Shown here one piece after another: positions 17,105 to 26,804 of a stretch of DNA of 39,803 nt; within the stretch, counting starts at the first letter, position 1, and every line of letters begins with the position of its first letter. Position numbers and translations under genes: made by a program. The DNA lies in assembly GCA_012514535.1 (NCBI GenBank), contig JAAZAA010000366.1:1-39803 (forward strand), in the 5' to 3' direction. Source of the DNA: Myxococcales bacterium. GTDB lineage: Bacteria > Myxococcota_A > Polyangia > Polyangiales > Polyangiaceae. The notes under the pieces are model-generated. The model was not told the DNA's origin. It was given only the letters and a program-made list of their open reading frames with translations, and did not search any database.

Positions 17105-18882
17105 CGGCGCTCGAGGCAGTCGCGCCGCCGAGCCCGCGCGACCCCGTCGCGCGTCGTGAGGCCAGCGACGCGACACGCCTGCGCCTGACGTTCTCTCAGC
17201 TGCGCTACATCACCGTCAGCACCGCGGGTCTGGTGGTCCTGCTGGCGCTCGTCATCTCCCCGAGGGTCCCCGCGGACCGGCTCTGGACGTGGCTGGCGGT
17301 CTATCAAGCCATCACGGTCGTGCGGCTCGCGCTCGCCTGGTGGTACCGGCGCCGGCCGCGCACGGACGCGGAGCTCCGAGCGGTGCTCCCGCTGCTCACG
17401 GTCGTGTTCGCGCTGTCCGCGGGGAGCTGGGGCGGTGTGGCGTTCGTCTCCACCGACCCCACCGACACGGTCGTGTACGTCGTGGAGCTCCTGTTCGCGG
17501 GCGGTCTGATCGCGGCGGGGACGCAGTCGATGATCGGCACGCCGAAGATCCTGATCATGTCGGCGACGTTGATGATCGTCCCGCTGCTGGTGACGTTGAT
17601 CCGCTCGGGCGTCACGGAGCACTACTATCTCGCCGTCGTCGCCGTCGCGTATCTCGTGAGCGCGCTCCAGTTCGGGCGTAAGAACTACATGGTTCTGCAG
17701 GACTCCATCGCGTTGCGGTTCGGCAACCTGGATCTCGTGGAGCGCCTCACCCAGGAGAAGGCCACGGCCGAGCGGGCGACGGCCGCCAAGAACCAGTTCC
17801 TCGCCGCCGCCAGCCACGACATTCGGCAGCCGCTCCACGCGGCGTTTCTCTTCCTGGGCGCGCTCGAGACCAACCCAGGGGTACGCGACTCCGTCGCGCT
17901 CCAGCGCCTCCGCGCGTCCCTCACGTCGGCACGCCAGATGCTCGACGCCCTGCTCGACGTATCGCGCCTGGACGCCGGGGTCGTGGAGCGAGTGGACGTC
18001 CCGATCCACGCTGCGTCGCTCGGCGAACGTGTGATCGAGCTGTTTCGTCCCGTCGCCGAGCGCAAGGGGATCACGGTCGCGTTGCGGGCTCCCCGTGAGC
18101 TGTGGCTCGACTCCGATCCGACGCTCCTCCAACGCCTGCTCGCCAACCTCACCGCCAACGCCGTCAAGTACACGAACTCCGGCGCCGTGCTGCTCGCGTT
18201 CCGGCGCAGGAAGCGCGGTTGCCTCGTGCAGGTCTGGGACACGGGGATCGGCATTCCGGAGGAGGATTTCTCGTCGATCTTCGATGAGTTCAAACAGCTC
18301 GGAAACTCGCAGCGTGACGGCTCCCGGGGCATCGGGCTCGGGCTCGCGATCGTGAGGCGCCTGTGTCGTATCCTGGAGACCGACATCAGCGTGCGCTCGA
18401 AGCTGGGTCACGGCAGCGTGTTTTCGTTCCACGTGCCGCTCGGCCAGCCCGTGGTCGAGGGGACCGCTCCTGCGACGTCCGTGGATGTGGCTGGACGAAG
18501 TCGCGTCCTCGTCGTGGATGACGACGCGCTCGTGCGCGAGGGGCTCCTGACGCTCCTCACCACCTGGGGCCACGAGGTCATCACGGCGAGCGACGTCGAA
18601 GACGCGCGCCGCGTGACCCGTGAGCTCGAGGGTCGTGGCGATGCGATGCCCGAGCTGCTCCTCGTCGACTTTCGGTTGCCCGAAGAGAAGACGGCGCTCG
18701 ACGCCATCGAGGCGATCCGCGAAGCGGCGCACACGAACATTCCGGCGGTCGTCATCACAGGTGACACCCATCCGGAGCGGATTCGAGAGGCGACGTCCTT
18801 GGGGTGCCCGGTCATCTTCAAGCCCGTCCCGCCCGATGTGCTCCAAAGGGTCCTAAGCGACGCGCTTAGGACGAACGCTTAG
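17101..18882 (+). CDS. Hybrid sensor histidine kinase with C-terminal receiver
   Basis: 593-aa inner-membrane kinase. Residues about 35-200 contain roughly six hydrophobic helices with no large periplasmic domain, so the signal is probably sensed in the membrane. A short coiled linker (LVERLTQEKATAERATAAKNQ) leads to the HisKA box ASHDIRQPLHA with phospho-acceptor His239. The ATPase domain has NLTANAVKYT (N box), DTGIGIPEED (G1), and GIGLGLAIVRRL (G2). The receiver domain has VLVVDDDALVREG and Asp523 in LLLVDFRLPE. It overlaps the upstream response regulator by 4 bases and is presumably its partner; the internal receiver may be a phosphate sink or relay. Confidence 0.92.
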   Translation: MTALEAVAPPSPRDPVARREASDATRLRLTFSQLRYITVSTAGLVVLLALVISPRVPADRLWTWLAVYQAITVVRLALAWWYRRRPRTDAELRAVLPLLTVVFALSAGSWGGVAFVSTDPTDTVVYVVELLFAGGLIAAGTQSMIGTPKILIMSATLMIVPLLVTLIRSGVTEHYYLAVVAVAYLVSALQFGRKNYMVLQDSIALRFGNLDLVERLTQEKATAERATAAKNQFLAAASHDIRQPLHAAFLFLGALETNPGVRDSVALQRLRASLTSARQMLDALLDVSRLDAGVVERVDVPIHAASLGERVIELFRPVAERKGITVALRAPRELWLDSDPTLLQRLLANLTANAVKYTNSGAVLLAFRRRKRGCLVQVWDTGIGIPEEDFSSIFDEFKQLGNSQRDGSRGIGLGLAIVRRLCRILETDISVRSKLGHGSVFSFHVPLGQPVVEGTAPATSVDVAGRSRVLVVDDDALVREGLLTLLTTWGHEVITASDVEDARRVTRELEGRGDAMPELLLVDFRLPEEKTALDAIEAIREAAHTNIPAVVITGDTHPERIREATSLGCPVIFKPVPPDVLQRVLSDALRTNA

Positions 18883-18903
18883 ATCAATCGTTCTTGCTAA
18901 GCG
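18850..18903. repeat. Four alternating CTAAGCG/CGCTTAG units at the kinase 3' end
   Basis: GTCCTAAGCG-ACG-CGCTTAGGAC (18850-18872) is a perfect 10-base-arm hairpin inside the last codons of the kinase gene. Two more units follow outside it: CGCTTAG at 18876-18882, containing the TAG stop, and CTAAGCG at 18897-18903. The four units can pair in alternative ways. This may be a terminator or a processing signal. Confidence 0.6.
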
Positions 18904-19019
18904 CATAGACGTTTCTTTACAAATTTTCATGCTCACGCGCGTCCGCTCCCGCGCCGGGCCCCCCGTGCCAATCAGCGGTGAGAGCGCGCGCCACATGAAC
19001 TCCTATCGAGGAAACGTCC

Positions 19020-19718
19020 ATGCATATGACTCGAAGTGCTCGTTTTGGTGTAGGCCATGGGATTTCTTTGCTGCTCTTGAGCTCGGCCGTCCTGTTGGGC
19101 GTTGCCGGCTGTGGCGGGGACGACGGTGACTCTTCGAACGCAGGCGGCGACTCTGGCGGCGCGGGCAACGACGCGACGGGAGGCGACGGATCGGGGACCG
19201 GTGGGGCCCCGGCGGAAGGAACCGGAGGAGCCCCGATGGACGGGACCGGCGGCGACGGGGCGGTGAGCTGCGGTAGTCCGGGACGCTCCGGAACCACGAC
19301 GTGCCTCGCGAGTCCGAACGCTCAGTGCCCTGCCGGGCAATACTGCGACAGCGAGATGTTGACCTGCTCGGTGGGCTGCACCAGCGACGAGAACTGCCCG
19401 GCGGACGAGGAGTGCGTGCGGGGCTCGGGGGAAGCGGTCGGCACCTGTACGGCCTGTCCCCGTTGTGGTGACGGAGCCTGCTCGGCGGGAGAGACCGCGG
19501 AGAGCTGTCCGGCAGACTGTGACGTCAGCAACTCGAACGTCGGTCTGGACGATTGCCTCGAGACCTGTGATGGCTTCGATTTCTTCTGCGACGACGTGGA
19601 CGGCGACACGTGTGCGTCGGCCTGCGTCGGAGCCACGGCCGAGAAGCGGGGCGCCTTCGTCGAGTGCGCGAACACGCTGAACTGCAGCAGCTACGCGTGC
19701 GTGTCCATGCTCGAGTGA
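19020..19718 (+). CDS. Cys-rich lipoprotein of myxobacterial type
   Basis: 232-aa exported lipoprotein. The signal peptide ends in VAGC (Cys31). A Gly/Asp-rich linker of about 50 residues follows (GGDSGGAGNDATGG ...), then a compact domain with more than 20 cysteines. The part CGDGACSAGETAESCPADC (split at the middle in many homologues) is a recurring motif in myxobacterial surface proteins. The Cys-rich part before it resembles disulfide-stabilised adhesion modules. GAGGA lies before the ATG at 19020; an ATG at 19026 is also possible. No enzyme function is visible. It stands alone, between a two-component system and a convergent TPR lipoprotein. Confidence 0.8.
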   Translation: MHMTRSARFGVGHGISLLLLSSAVLLGVAGCGGDDGDSSNAGGDSGGAGNDATGGDGSGTGGAPAEGTGGAPMDGTGGDGAVSCGSPGRSGTTTCLASPNAQCPAGQYCDSEMLTCSVGCTSDENCPADEECVRGSGEAVGTCTACPRCGDGACSAGETAESCPADCDVSNSNVGLDDCLETCDGFDFFCDDVDGDTCASACVGATAEKRGAFVECANTLNCSSYACVSMLE

Positions 19719-19754
19719 GCCGTGCCCTTCGGGCGTGCCCTGGCCGTCCTAGGA

Positions 19755-22079
19755 TCAGGGCAACTGCACGTCCGAGGGGAGCGCCAGCCGCGTGGGTGGC
19801 GCTGGCGCGAGCAGGTCGCGGGCGATGGTCACCTCGACGAGGTCCACGGCGGGGCTGGTCGCCACGCGGCGCAGCTGCTCGGCGCCGCCCTCGGGCGTCT
19901 GGGGCGTGCGCTGGGCCATGGCGACGTAGAACAGCGCCTCCGCCTCTTCGACGACGTTGTCCGCGGCCTTCATCAGCCCCTCGTCGTCCAGCTGCCCACG
20001 GCCCCACCTGCGCAGGGTCTCGGTCCAGCCGCTCGCGTCGCCCAGTGAGGCGAAGGCCTCCTCGGAGCTGCCGTCCGTGCGGGCGCCGAGGCGTCGTTCG
20101 AGCAGCCGCTGCCACAGGGCGATGTAGACGAGATCGTCGGCGGGTAGCTGTGCGGCGAGGGCCTCGGCGGTCGCCTTCCGCGCGGCGCGGAGATCACCCC
20201 AGGTCAAAGCGCGACGGGACATGTCCGTGAGGCTGGCGGCGATCTGCCGTGCGTTGGCGCGGCTCGCCTCGAGGGCTCGCTCCCCCGCCTGGCGCGCGGC
20301 CAGGATCTCACCGTAGTGCTCGAGGATTCGGGCGAGGAGGCGCTCTACCCGCGCGAGGTTCTCCGTGGGTGTCTGGCGCTGACGCGCGCCGAGGGCGCGA
20401 TCGAGGGCCCGCCGGAGCGCCTGGGCGGCCGCCACCGCGTCGCCCCGATCGCGCTCCACCTGATAGATGAGCTCCTCCGCCTCCGCTTCGGCGATGGGAT
20501 CGGCGCCCGCCTGGGCCAGCTTGATGGCCATTTGCAGGGCCTGGATCGCCTCCTCGGGGTGACGGCGCTGCCGCTCGATGTTCGCCAGGCTGATCCACGC
20601 GGGCACCGTCGGGAAGCTGCGCACGGCCGCCTGGATCCGGGGCAAGGCCCGATCGAGGTCGCCGCTGCGGGCCTCGAGGGCCCCCATCACGTATTCGATG
20701 CGCCCGGGGCGCGGCTGCACCTGGGCGAAGCGGGGCTCCTCGGCGAGGGCGAGGAGCGGGCGTGCGTACTCGAAGGTGCGCCGCGCCGCGGGCAAATTCC
20801 CGACCTGTTCTTCCTGCACGACGGCGCGCAGCACGAGGGCGAGGGCCCAGCCGAGGGCCTCGGAGGTGACCTGTGCGTCGAGGTTCTTGGCGAGGACCGT
20901 GCTCGCGACCTCGGACATGCCGAGATCCACCAGGAGCATGCTCAGGGGCATGACGGCCTCCGTCTCTCCGGGTGAGCTGCGATAGAGGCCGAGGGCGGCG
21001 CCCCAGGCGGCGCCCGTGGCGAGATCCGGATCGATGGAGGTCTCTTGGGGGCCACCCCGCTGGGCGCTGTCGTAAATCCGGAACAGATCGACCCAGGCGT
21101 TGCGCTCCCCCTGGGCGGCGCGCTCGAGCCGATCCCGCAGCACCGGAGGCATGATGCGGAGGAGATCCGAGTCCTCGAAGGCGGCCAGGGCGCCCGCGGG
21201 ATCGCCGTGGCGCAGATGGAGGCCCGTCAGGATCACGCTGCCGCTGCGGACGGCGCGGAACGCCTCGAGGGCCTCGTCCCGATCCGCGGGGGTCGTGGGC
21301 GCGCGCTCGCCGACGTCGGAGGCGAAGGCGGCCCGGATCCAGGTCAGGATGCTCTTCTGAGCCGCGTCGAACACCGCCGGGGAGGAGTCCACGAGGGCCT
21401 CCTGGACCGCGGCGCGCTGGCGCCGCCCCGCCGCTTGGAGGGGGCTCATCGTCGCGGTGGGCTGGAGCCACTCGTCCAGCGCGGCGAGGTGTCCGATGAC
21501 GTCGTCCCGCTGCCTGCCTTCGGGCAGGATCTCTTCCAAGCGACGGTACAGCGCGCGGGCGCGGCCCGCGTTGCCGACGCGCGCGGCCTCGTCGGCGCCC
21601 CTCTGGAGGGGCAGCGCGCTGTTGGCGAACATCCCCGGCGCGGACTGGCCCACCTGGAGCAACAGGAAGGCGCCCGTGAGCGCCTCCTCCCCCGCTCGGG
21701 TGTGGCCGGCGGCGAACCGCTGCTGGGCGCGGGCCAGCTGGTTCTGGACGAGGCCGGCGAGGAGGCTCTTGTCCGTGTGCCCCCGCTGGGGATCGAGGAG
21801 GAAGGTGTGGAGGGTCTCGGCGAAGCGATCGTCGCTCACCGCCGTGGGCTCCACCGCCGCGACGGTGCCTTCGGGGACGGCGGGGGCCGACGTCGCCCGC
21901 GAGCACGCCGTCGAGCCCAGGGCCAGGGTGAGCAGGAGCGCTCCCATCCCCGACAGCAGCCCCGGGGTCCGCAGGGGTCGTCGAGGTCGAGGGAGCGTCG
22001 GGGGGTCCGCGGACGCGACGAGGGCGGCGCTGCGGGCGCTCGGCTTCGGGAGGATCGAGGTCCGGGCCCTGGGTCGCAT
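19755..22079 (-). CDS. Large TPR-type lipoprotein, unknown function
   Basis: About 774 aa. A hydrophobic segment MGALLLTLALGSTAC carries a lipobox (Cys59 from the ATG at 22079). The mature part is almost entirely helical, with tetratricopeptide-like repeats (NLPAARRTFEYARPLLALAEEPR; AWISLANIERQRRHPEEAIQALQMAIKLAQAG; DAVAAAQALRRALDRAL). It probably works as a periplasmic scaffold at a membrane. The start is uncertain: a GTG at 22094, the ATG at 22079 (long Arg-rich leader) or the ATG at 21947 just before the hydrophobic core. The gene diverges from the large kinase, but nothing shows they share a task. Confidence 0.75.
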   Translation of the reverse strand: MRPRARTSILPKPSARSAALVASADPPTLPRPRRPLRTPGLLSGMGALLLTLALGSTACSRATSAPAVPEGTVAAVEPTAVSDDRFAETLHTFLLDPQRGHTDKSLLAGLVQNQLARAQQRFAAGHTRAGEEALTGAFLLLQVGQSAPGMFANSALPLQRGADEAARVGNAGRARALYRRLEEILPEGRQRDDVIGHLAALDEWLQPTATMSPLQAAGRRQRAAVQEALVDSSPAVFDAAQKSILTWIRAAFASDVGERAPTTPADRDEALEAFRAVRSGSVILTGLHLRHGDPAGALAAFEDSDLLRIMPPVLRDRLERAAQGERNAWVDLFRIYDSAQRGGPQETSIDPDLATGAAWGAALGLYRSSPGETEAVMPLSMLLVDLGMSEVASTVLAKNLDAQVTSEALGWALALVLRAVVQEEQVGNLPAARRTFEYARPLLALAEEPRFAQVQPRPGRIEYVMGALEARSGDLDRALPRIQAAVRSFPTVPAWISLANIERQRRHPEEAIQALQMAIKLAQAGADPIAEAEAEELIYQVERDRGDAVAAAQALRRALDRALGARQRQTPTENLARVERLLARILEHYGEILAARQAGERALEASRANARQIAASLTDMSRRALTWGDLRAARKATAEALAAQLPADDLVYIALWQRLLERRLGARTDGSSEEAFASLGDASGWTETLRRWGRGQLDDEGLMKAADNVVEEAEALFYVAMAQRTPQTPEGGAEQLRRVATSPAVDLVEVTIARDLLAPAPPTRLALPSDVQLP

Positions 22080-22254
22080 CGGGACTGCTTTCACGAGTTC
22101 TCTTTTAGGCAACGGAGGCCCCTGCGTCGACGGGCGCCGCCACCCCGCAGGCGCCTCGCGACCCCCCGAGAGCTGGCCGCGCCGTGAGGGGATTCGTCCT
22201 GGTACGGTGACCCGACCGGGGGAGGTAAGCAATCGCCCACCGCCGGAAATTGAT

Positions 22255-22345
22255 CCCCGGGCCACCCGGGGAGGTGATGCGGGCAGCCGTTTGCGGCCAG
22301 GGAGGGGCTTCGGCCCCGGAGCACGCCCGGCGGGATCTGGGGTAA
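22255..22345 (+). promoter_or_regulatory. Structured leader with a short ORF before the kinase gene
   Basis: CCCCGGG-CCA-CCCGGGG at 22255-22271 is a 7-bp hairpin. Its 3' arm merges with a strong GGGGAGGTG and an ATG at 22277, which opens a 22-codon frame ending at TAA 22343-22345, 13 bases before the kinase ATG. Inside that frame GGGGC-TTCG-GCCCC (22304-22317) would form a very stable UUCG tetraloop. The kinase ATG itself has only a weak AAGG. This may be a leader peptide, or chance; a TAAGGT 10 bases before the kinase ATG could instead start the transcript downstream of all of it. Confidence 0.3.
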
Positions 22346-22358
22346 GGTACCCCTACCG

Positions 22359-25300
22359 ATGAGCGACGTGACTCGCCCCCTGCCCCAGCGCTTGGCCGAT
22401 TTCGAGGTCATCCGCCGGCTCGGCATGGGGGGGATGGCGGAGGTCTTCCTCGCCAAGAAGCGCGGCGCCGAGGGCACGTACAAACTCCTGGTGCTCAAGC
22501 GCATCCTGCCCGCCTACGCCTCCTCGCGGCGCTTCCGGGCCATGTTCGCGGAGGAGGCCCAGCTCGCCACGCGGCTCAACCACCCGAACATCGTTCAGGT
22601 CTACGACTTCCAGGATTACGGCGAAGACGGCCAGCTCTTGAGCATGGAGTACGTCGATGGCCCGGATCTGCGTCGGTTCATCAAGGCCGCGCGACAGAAG
22701 CAGCACAACGTGCCGCCTCCGGTGTCCGCCTACATCATCGCGGAGGTCGCCAAGGGCCTGCACTACGCCCACGAGCGCAAGGACGAGGGCGGCCGGCCCC
22801 TCGACATCGTGCACCGGGACGTCTCGCCGCAGAACGTGCTGCTCAGCCTCGACGGGGCGGTGAAGATCGCCGACTTCGGCATCGCCTCCGCGAACATGTT
22901 CCGGGAGGAGCCCGGCGTGCTCAAGGGCAAGACCGCGTACATGTCGCCGGAGCAGGCCCGGGGCGAGAAGGTCGACCGGCGCACGGACATCTACTCGCTG
23001 GGCGTCGTGCTCTACGAGATGCTGGCGGGGCGGCCCCTGCACGGGAACCTCGAAGGCGACGAGCTCCTCGAGGCGGTGCGGCGCGGCAAGGTCGAGCCCC
23101 CGAGCACCTACGCCTTGGGGGTCCCGCCGGAGCTCGACGAGCTGGTGATGAAGGCGCTCGCGGTCGATCCGGCGCAGCGCTTCGAGACGGCGCGGGAGAT
23201 GGCGGCTGCCCTGTCGCGCGCCCTCTTCGAGATGCACGAGCTCGTCGACGCCCACGTGATCGAGGCGGCGATCGAGCAGCTCATCGGGCGCTCCCCGGTG
23301 ATCGACGTCCAGGAGGAGGGGCAGCAAGTCGACCCCTCGGCGGACGCGGGGGCCTCCGTGGATCTCCGGGGCAGCGAGCTCGGCAGTGAGCTCGGTAGCG
23401 AGCTGGGTGAAGAGCTCGGGGACGAGACGGGGGCGGGCACGCCGGTGCAGCCCCCCGCCGCCAAGCGCAAGGCGGGCCAGGAGGTGCGTCACGTGGCCGT
23501 GGTCGCCCTGCGGCTGCACGGCTTCGAGGAGCTCGCGCGCCACGTGGGCGGCGCCCAGGCGAAGGCCGTCGCGGAGCGTTTGAAGGCGACGTTCCAGGAG
23601 ATCGCCTTCAAGCGGAACATCCGGCTCGACTGGAGCTCCGGAGACGGGGTGTTTCCCGAGGGGTACGCCGTCGCCGGGCTGCTCGCGAACCCGACGGGCG
23701 CCGCCGCGGACGCGGTGTGGTTCGCGGTGGACGCCCACGACGTGACCCAGGGCGCGGGCGCCGATCTGCCGACGGAGCTGGCGGCGCGCATCGGCATCGT
23801 GCGGGGCATCGCCAGCGGGAGCCGCGATCCCGGGGGCCACCTGGTGGACGCGGAGGTGCAGCCGCCTGCGCTCGTGCTCGCCGATCGCCTGCGCGACGTG
23901 GCCGAGCCCGGCGTGAGCCTGGTCGCAGGTGGCCTCTATCGGCTCGTGCGCCGCGACTTCCTCTGGGGCGACGTCCCGACGGTGGAGATCGACGACGCGG
24001 AGAGCCAGGGGCTGCCCCGCAACATGCGGGTCTACTCCCTGCTCCGCCCGCTCACCCGGGAAGAGAAGCTCCAGGAGATGACCCTCGCCTCCAGCGAGCT
24101 CGTCGGGCGAGACGCGGAGCTCGCGGATCTGCACGCCGCCTACTATGGCGTGGTGGGCGCGACGCCGGGCCAGGGGCGCTCCGCCACGCGGGTGGTGTCC
24201 GGCGATCTGGGCATCGGCAAGACCGCCCTGGTGAGCGCGTTCGTCAACGAGCTCCCCCCGGACGCGCGCGTGCTGCGCGCGGAGTGCACGCCGGCCCGGC
24301 AGGATCTGCCCTACGCCACGATGGCGCACTGGATCCGCGAGCTGACGGGCGTCGAGGTGGAGCAGCGCCCCGACATGGCGGTCGGGCTCGTCACGACGGC
24401 CCTGGGGGAGTGGGGCAACCCCGACGAGGAGCGAGCGATCGCGGAGCGCATGGCCGAGCTCGCCATCGGCTCGGCGACGCGCGCTCAGGACGACGGGGAG
24501 GACGCCCACAACCGGGCTCTGCTCTTCACGGGATTTCGGCGGCTCTTGGGGCGCGCGGCGTCGGAGGGGCCCCTCGTGGTGGTCCTCGACGGGCTGCAGT
24601 GGTGCGATCAGCAGACGCTCGAGCTGGTCTCCGAGCTCGCGCACACGGAGGAGCCGCTGCCGATGCTGATCCTCCTGATCACGCGTCCGGACGAGCGCAG
24701 CGCCCGTTACATCGACGGCCTCGTGCGGCTGGATCTCGCGGGGTTGAGCACGGAGAACCAGGCGCGGCTGCTGCAGGTGCGCTTCGGCGTGGGGCCGGGG
24801 GTCGAGCGGGTCTGTGCGGACGTGCTGCCCCGCGCGGCGGGCAACCCGTTCTTCCTGCTCGAGATCGTCGACGCTCTGCTGGAGCGCGGGGTGCTCGAGA
24901 TCCGCGACGAGGGGGAGGGGCGACAAACCCTGGAGCGCGTGGACGTCGCGGGGAGCGTCGTCGCGCTCCCTTCGACGCTCGAGCAGCTCATCGCGGATCG
25001 TTTGGCGGAGCTGCCCCGCCCAGAGCAGGAGCTGATCGACTGGCTCGCCGTCGCGGGAGGACCGCTCCAGGAGCGGGAGCTCCGGCAGCTGTTCGGACCG
25101 GAGACGGGCAAGGCCCTCCACAGCCTGTGCGCGCGCGGTTTGTGCGAGGTGCGCGGTGATCAGGTCGACGTGCGGCACCCGCTGACCCGGGACGTCGCCT
25201 ATCGGTCCATGGACGAGGAGCCGCGGGCGCGGATGCATCGGGCCATCGGTGAGCTGCTCGCGGAGGGGCCCCTCGGTCAGGGGCTCAACGCGGCCGTCGT

Positions 25301-26804
25301 GGCACGCCACCTCGCCCGAGGCGGCGCACGGGATCGCGCGGTGGAGCTGTACCTGGAGGCCGCCGGCGCGGCGCGGGGGAGCTATCAGATCCCCCTGGCC
25401 ACCCGCTGCTACCGCAAGGTGGCGAGCCTGCTCCCGGCGGACGACCCGCGGCTGCTCGAGGCCCACGAAGCTCTCGAGGCCATCGCTCGCAACGAGGGCA
25501 AGTGGCGCCCGCGCCGCTTGCACCTGGTGCGTCTGCGTGAGCTCGCGCGCACGAGCCGCAAGGGCTACTGGATCGCCATCGCCTTGCTGAGGACGGCGCG
25601 CTACCAGCTCGACGCCGGGCAGCTGGCGAAGGCGCAGGTATTCGCGCAGCTCGGGGAGCGCGCGGCGGAGGCCTCGGCGTCGCGGATCTTGCTCGTGCAG
25701 GCTCAGACCCTCCTGGCGGCGGTGCTGCGGGACGTGGGGGACATGCAGGGGGCGCTCGTGGCGGTGGATCGCGGGCTCGCCAACTGCGAGCACCCCCAGG
25801 TCACCGCGCGCCTGCGTGCGGAGGCCCTGATGATCAAGGGGACGCTGTTGCGGCGGGTGGGGCGTGTGCTCGAGGCCGCCGAGGTGTACGCGGAGTCGAT
25901 CGCGGTGTTCCAGCGCGTGGGGGCGCGGCGCATGGAGGCGCGGGCGAAGAGCTCCATGGCGTTCTCCATGTACGTGCTCGGCCGGGTCGAGGACGGCGCG
26001 GCGCTGGGGCTCGACGCTCTGCAGATCGATCTCGCCATCGGCGGTCGGTTCCAGGTGGCCAAGACCTTGAGCAACGTGGGTCTGTGTTACTTCGGTGCGG
26101 GCGACTACGAGCGGGCCATGTCCTACCTGGAGCGAGCCCGGGAGTCGCACGAGCGCTACGGAGAGCACGACTCGAGGGCGGATACCCTGCTGGCGACCGC
26201 GGAGGTGCTGATCGAGCAGCGGCAGCTGGCCGCGGCGCAGACCCTGGTCGGAGACGCCGCCGCGCTGACCCAGGTCACCCAGAGCGCCTACGACACGATC
26301 CACGAGCGGCTCCTGCGGGCGGTGTTGGCCTACGAGCTCGGCGACGCGCGCACGGCGGTGGCGCGCGCCTTCGAGGCGCGTCAAGCCGCGGAGGTGCAGG
26401 CCTACGCGGCCTTCCACTTCTACGCCATGGCCGTCGAGGCCGCGGCCCGGGTCGTCGACGGCGAGGTGCACACGGGCGTGTTGCTCGCGACGACGGCTCT
26501 CGGCGCCATCGACACCCTGCAGGGCTCGGAGTACGGGCTGCAGACGCGCGCCCTGTGCGTGGAGGCGCTCCAACGCGCGGGCTCTCCCCAGGCTGCGGAG
26601 CTGCGCGGGCGCGCCCTCCGGTTCGTCGAGAAATCGAGCGGCATGCTGCGCAGCGCGGAGCTGCGCAAGCGGTTCGCGCGTCGACCCGCGGTGGCGTTCC
26701 TCACTGGAGACGCCACGCCGGAGCGGGTGCGGGCGACGGAGACCGGGTCCGTCGTCGGGCGCACGGGCGTCAGCCATCACGGCGTCGGGGAGAGTGAAGC
26801 GTGA
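22359..26804 (+). CDS. Ser/Thr protein kinase fused to cyclase-like, AAA-type ATPase and TPR regions
   Basis: 1481-aa cytoplasmic signalling protein. Kinase domain (about 15-280): Gly-loop GMGGMAEV 22-29, Lys47, HRD 152-154, DFG 172-174, SPE 196-198, all complete. Residues about 338-356 are a GSEL-type Ser-Glu-Leu-Gly repeat linker. Residues about 370-560 resemble the nucleotide-cyclase-like module often placed before such ATPases (HVAVVALRLHGFEELARHVGG, ARIGIVRGIASG), without clear catalytic residues. The ATPase has Walker A GDLGIGKT (615-622) and Walker B ending at Asp744. From about 1000 to the end there are TPR-like helices. This architecture is typical of myxobacterial kinases that act as sensors or scaffolds. 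Its stop overlaps the start of the patatin gene (GTGA), making that enzyme its likely partner or substrate. Confidence 0.9.
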   Translation: MSDVTRPLPQRLADFEVIRRLGMGGMAEVFLAKKRGAEGTYKLLVLKRILPAYASSRRFRAMFAEEAQLATRLNHPNIVQVYDFQDYGEDGQLLSMEYVDGPDLRRFIKAARQKQHNVPPPVSAYIIAEVAKGLHYAHERKDEGGRPLDIVHRDVSPQNVLLSLDGAVKIADFGIASANMFREEPGVLKGKTAYMSPEQARGEKVDRRTDIYSLGVVLYEMLAGRPLHGNLEGDELLEAVRRGKVEPPSTYALGVPPELDELVMKALAVDPAQRFETAREMAAALSRALFEMHELVDAHVIEAAIEQLIGRSPVIDVQEEGQQVDPSADAGASVDLRGSELGSELGSELGEELGDETGAGTPVQPPAAKRKAGQEVRHVAVVALRLHGFEELARHVGGAQAKAVAERLKATFQEIAFKRNIRLDWSSGDGVFPEGYAVAGLLANPTGAAADAVWFAVDAHDVTQGAGADLPTELAARIGIVRGIASGSRDPGGHLVDAEVQPPALVLADRLRDVAEPGVSLVAGGLYRLVRRDFLWGDVPTVEIDDAESQGLPRNMRVYSLLRPLTREEKLQEMTLASSELVGRDAELADLHAAYYGVVGATPGQGRSATRVVSGDLGIGKTALVSAFVNELPPDARVLRAECTPARQDLPYATMAHWIRELTGVEVEQRPDMAVGLVTTALGEWGNPDEERAIAERMAELAIGSATRAQDDGEDAHNRALLFTGFRRLLGRAASEGPLVVVLDGLQWCDQQTLELVSELAHTEEPLPMLILLITRPDERSARYIDGLVRLDLAGLSTENQARLLQVRFGVGPGVERVCADVLPRAAGNPFFLLEIVDALLERGVLEIRDEGEGRQTLERVDVAGSVVALPSTLEQLIADRLAELPRPEQELIDWLAVAGGPLQERELRQLFGPETGKALHSLCARGLCEVRGDQVDVRHPLTRDVAYRSMDEEPRARMHRAIGELLAEGPLGQGLNAAVVARHLARGGARDRAVELYLEAAGAARGSYQIPLATRCYRKVASLLPADDPRLLEAHEALEAIARNEGKWRPRRLHLVRLRELARTSRKGYWIAIALLRTARYQLDAGQLAKAQVFAQLGERAAEASASRILLVQAQTLLAAVLRDVGDMQGALVAVDRGLANCEHPQVTARLRAEALMIKGTLLRRVGRVLEAAEVYAESIAVFQRVGARRMEARAKSSMAFSMYVLGRVEDGAALGLDALQIDLAIGGRFQVAKTLSNVGLCYFGAGDYERAMSYLERARESHERYGEHDSRADTLLATAEVLIEQRQLAAAQTLVGDAAALTQVTQSAYDTIHERLLRAVLAYELGDARTAVARAFEARQAAEVQAYAAFHFYAMAVEAAARVVDGEVHTGVLLATTALGAIDTLQGSEYGLQTRALCVEALQRAGSPQAAELRGRALRFVEKSSGMLRSAELRKRFARRPAVAFLTGDATPERVRATETGSVVGRTGVSHHGVGESEA

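Noticed and set aside
22353-26780. A 1475-codon open frame on the minus strand opposite the kinase gene
   Set aside because: It is a by-product of G/C third-base bias in the true gene. Its translation is low-complexity (Arg, His, Gly, Leu) with no domain, while the plus strand has a complete kinase.
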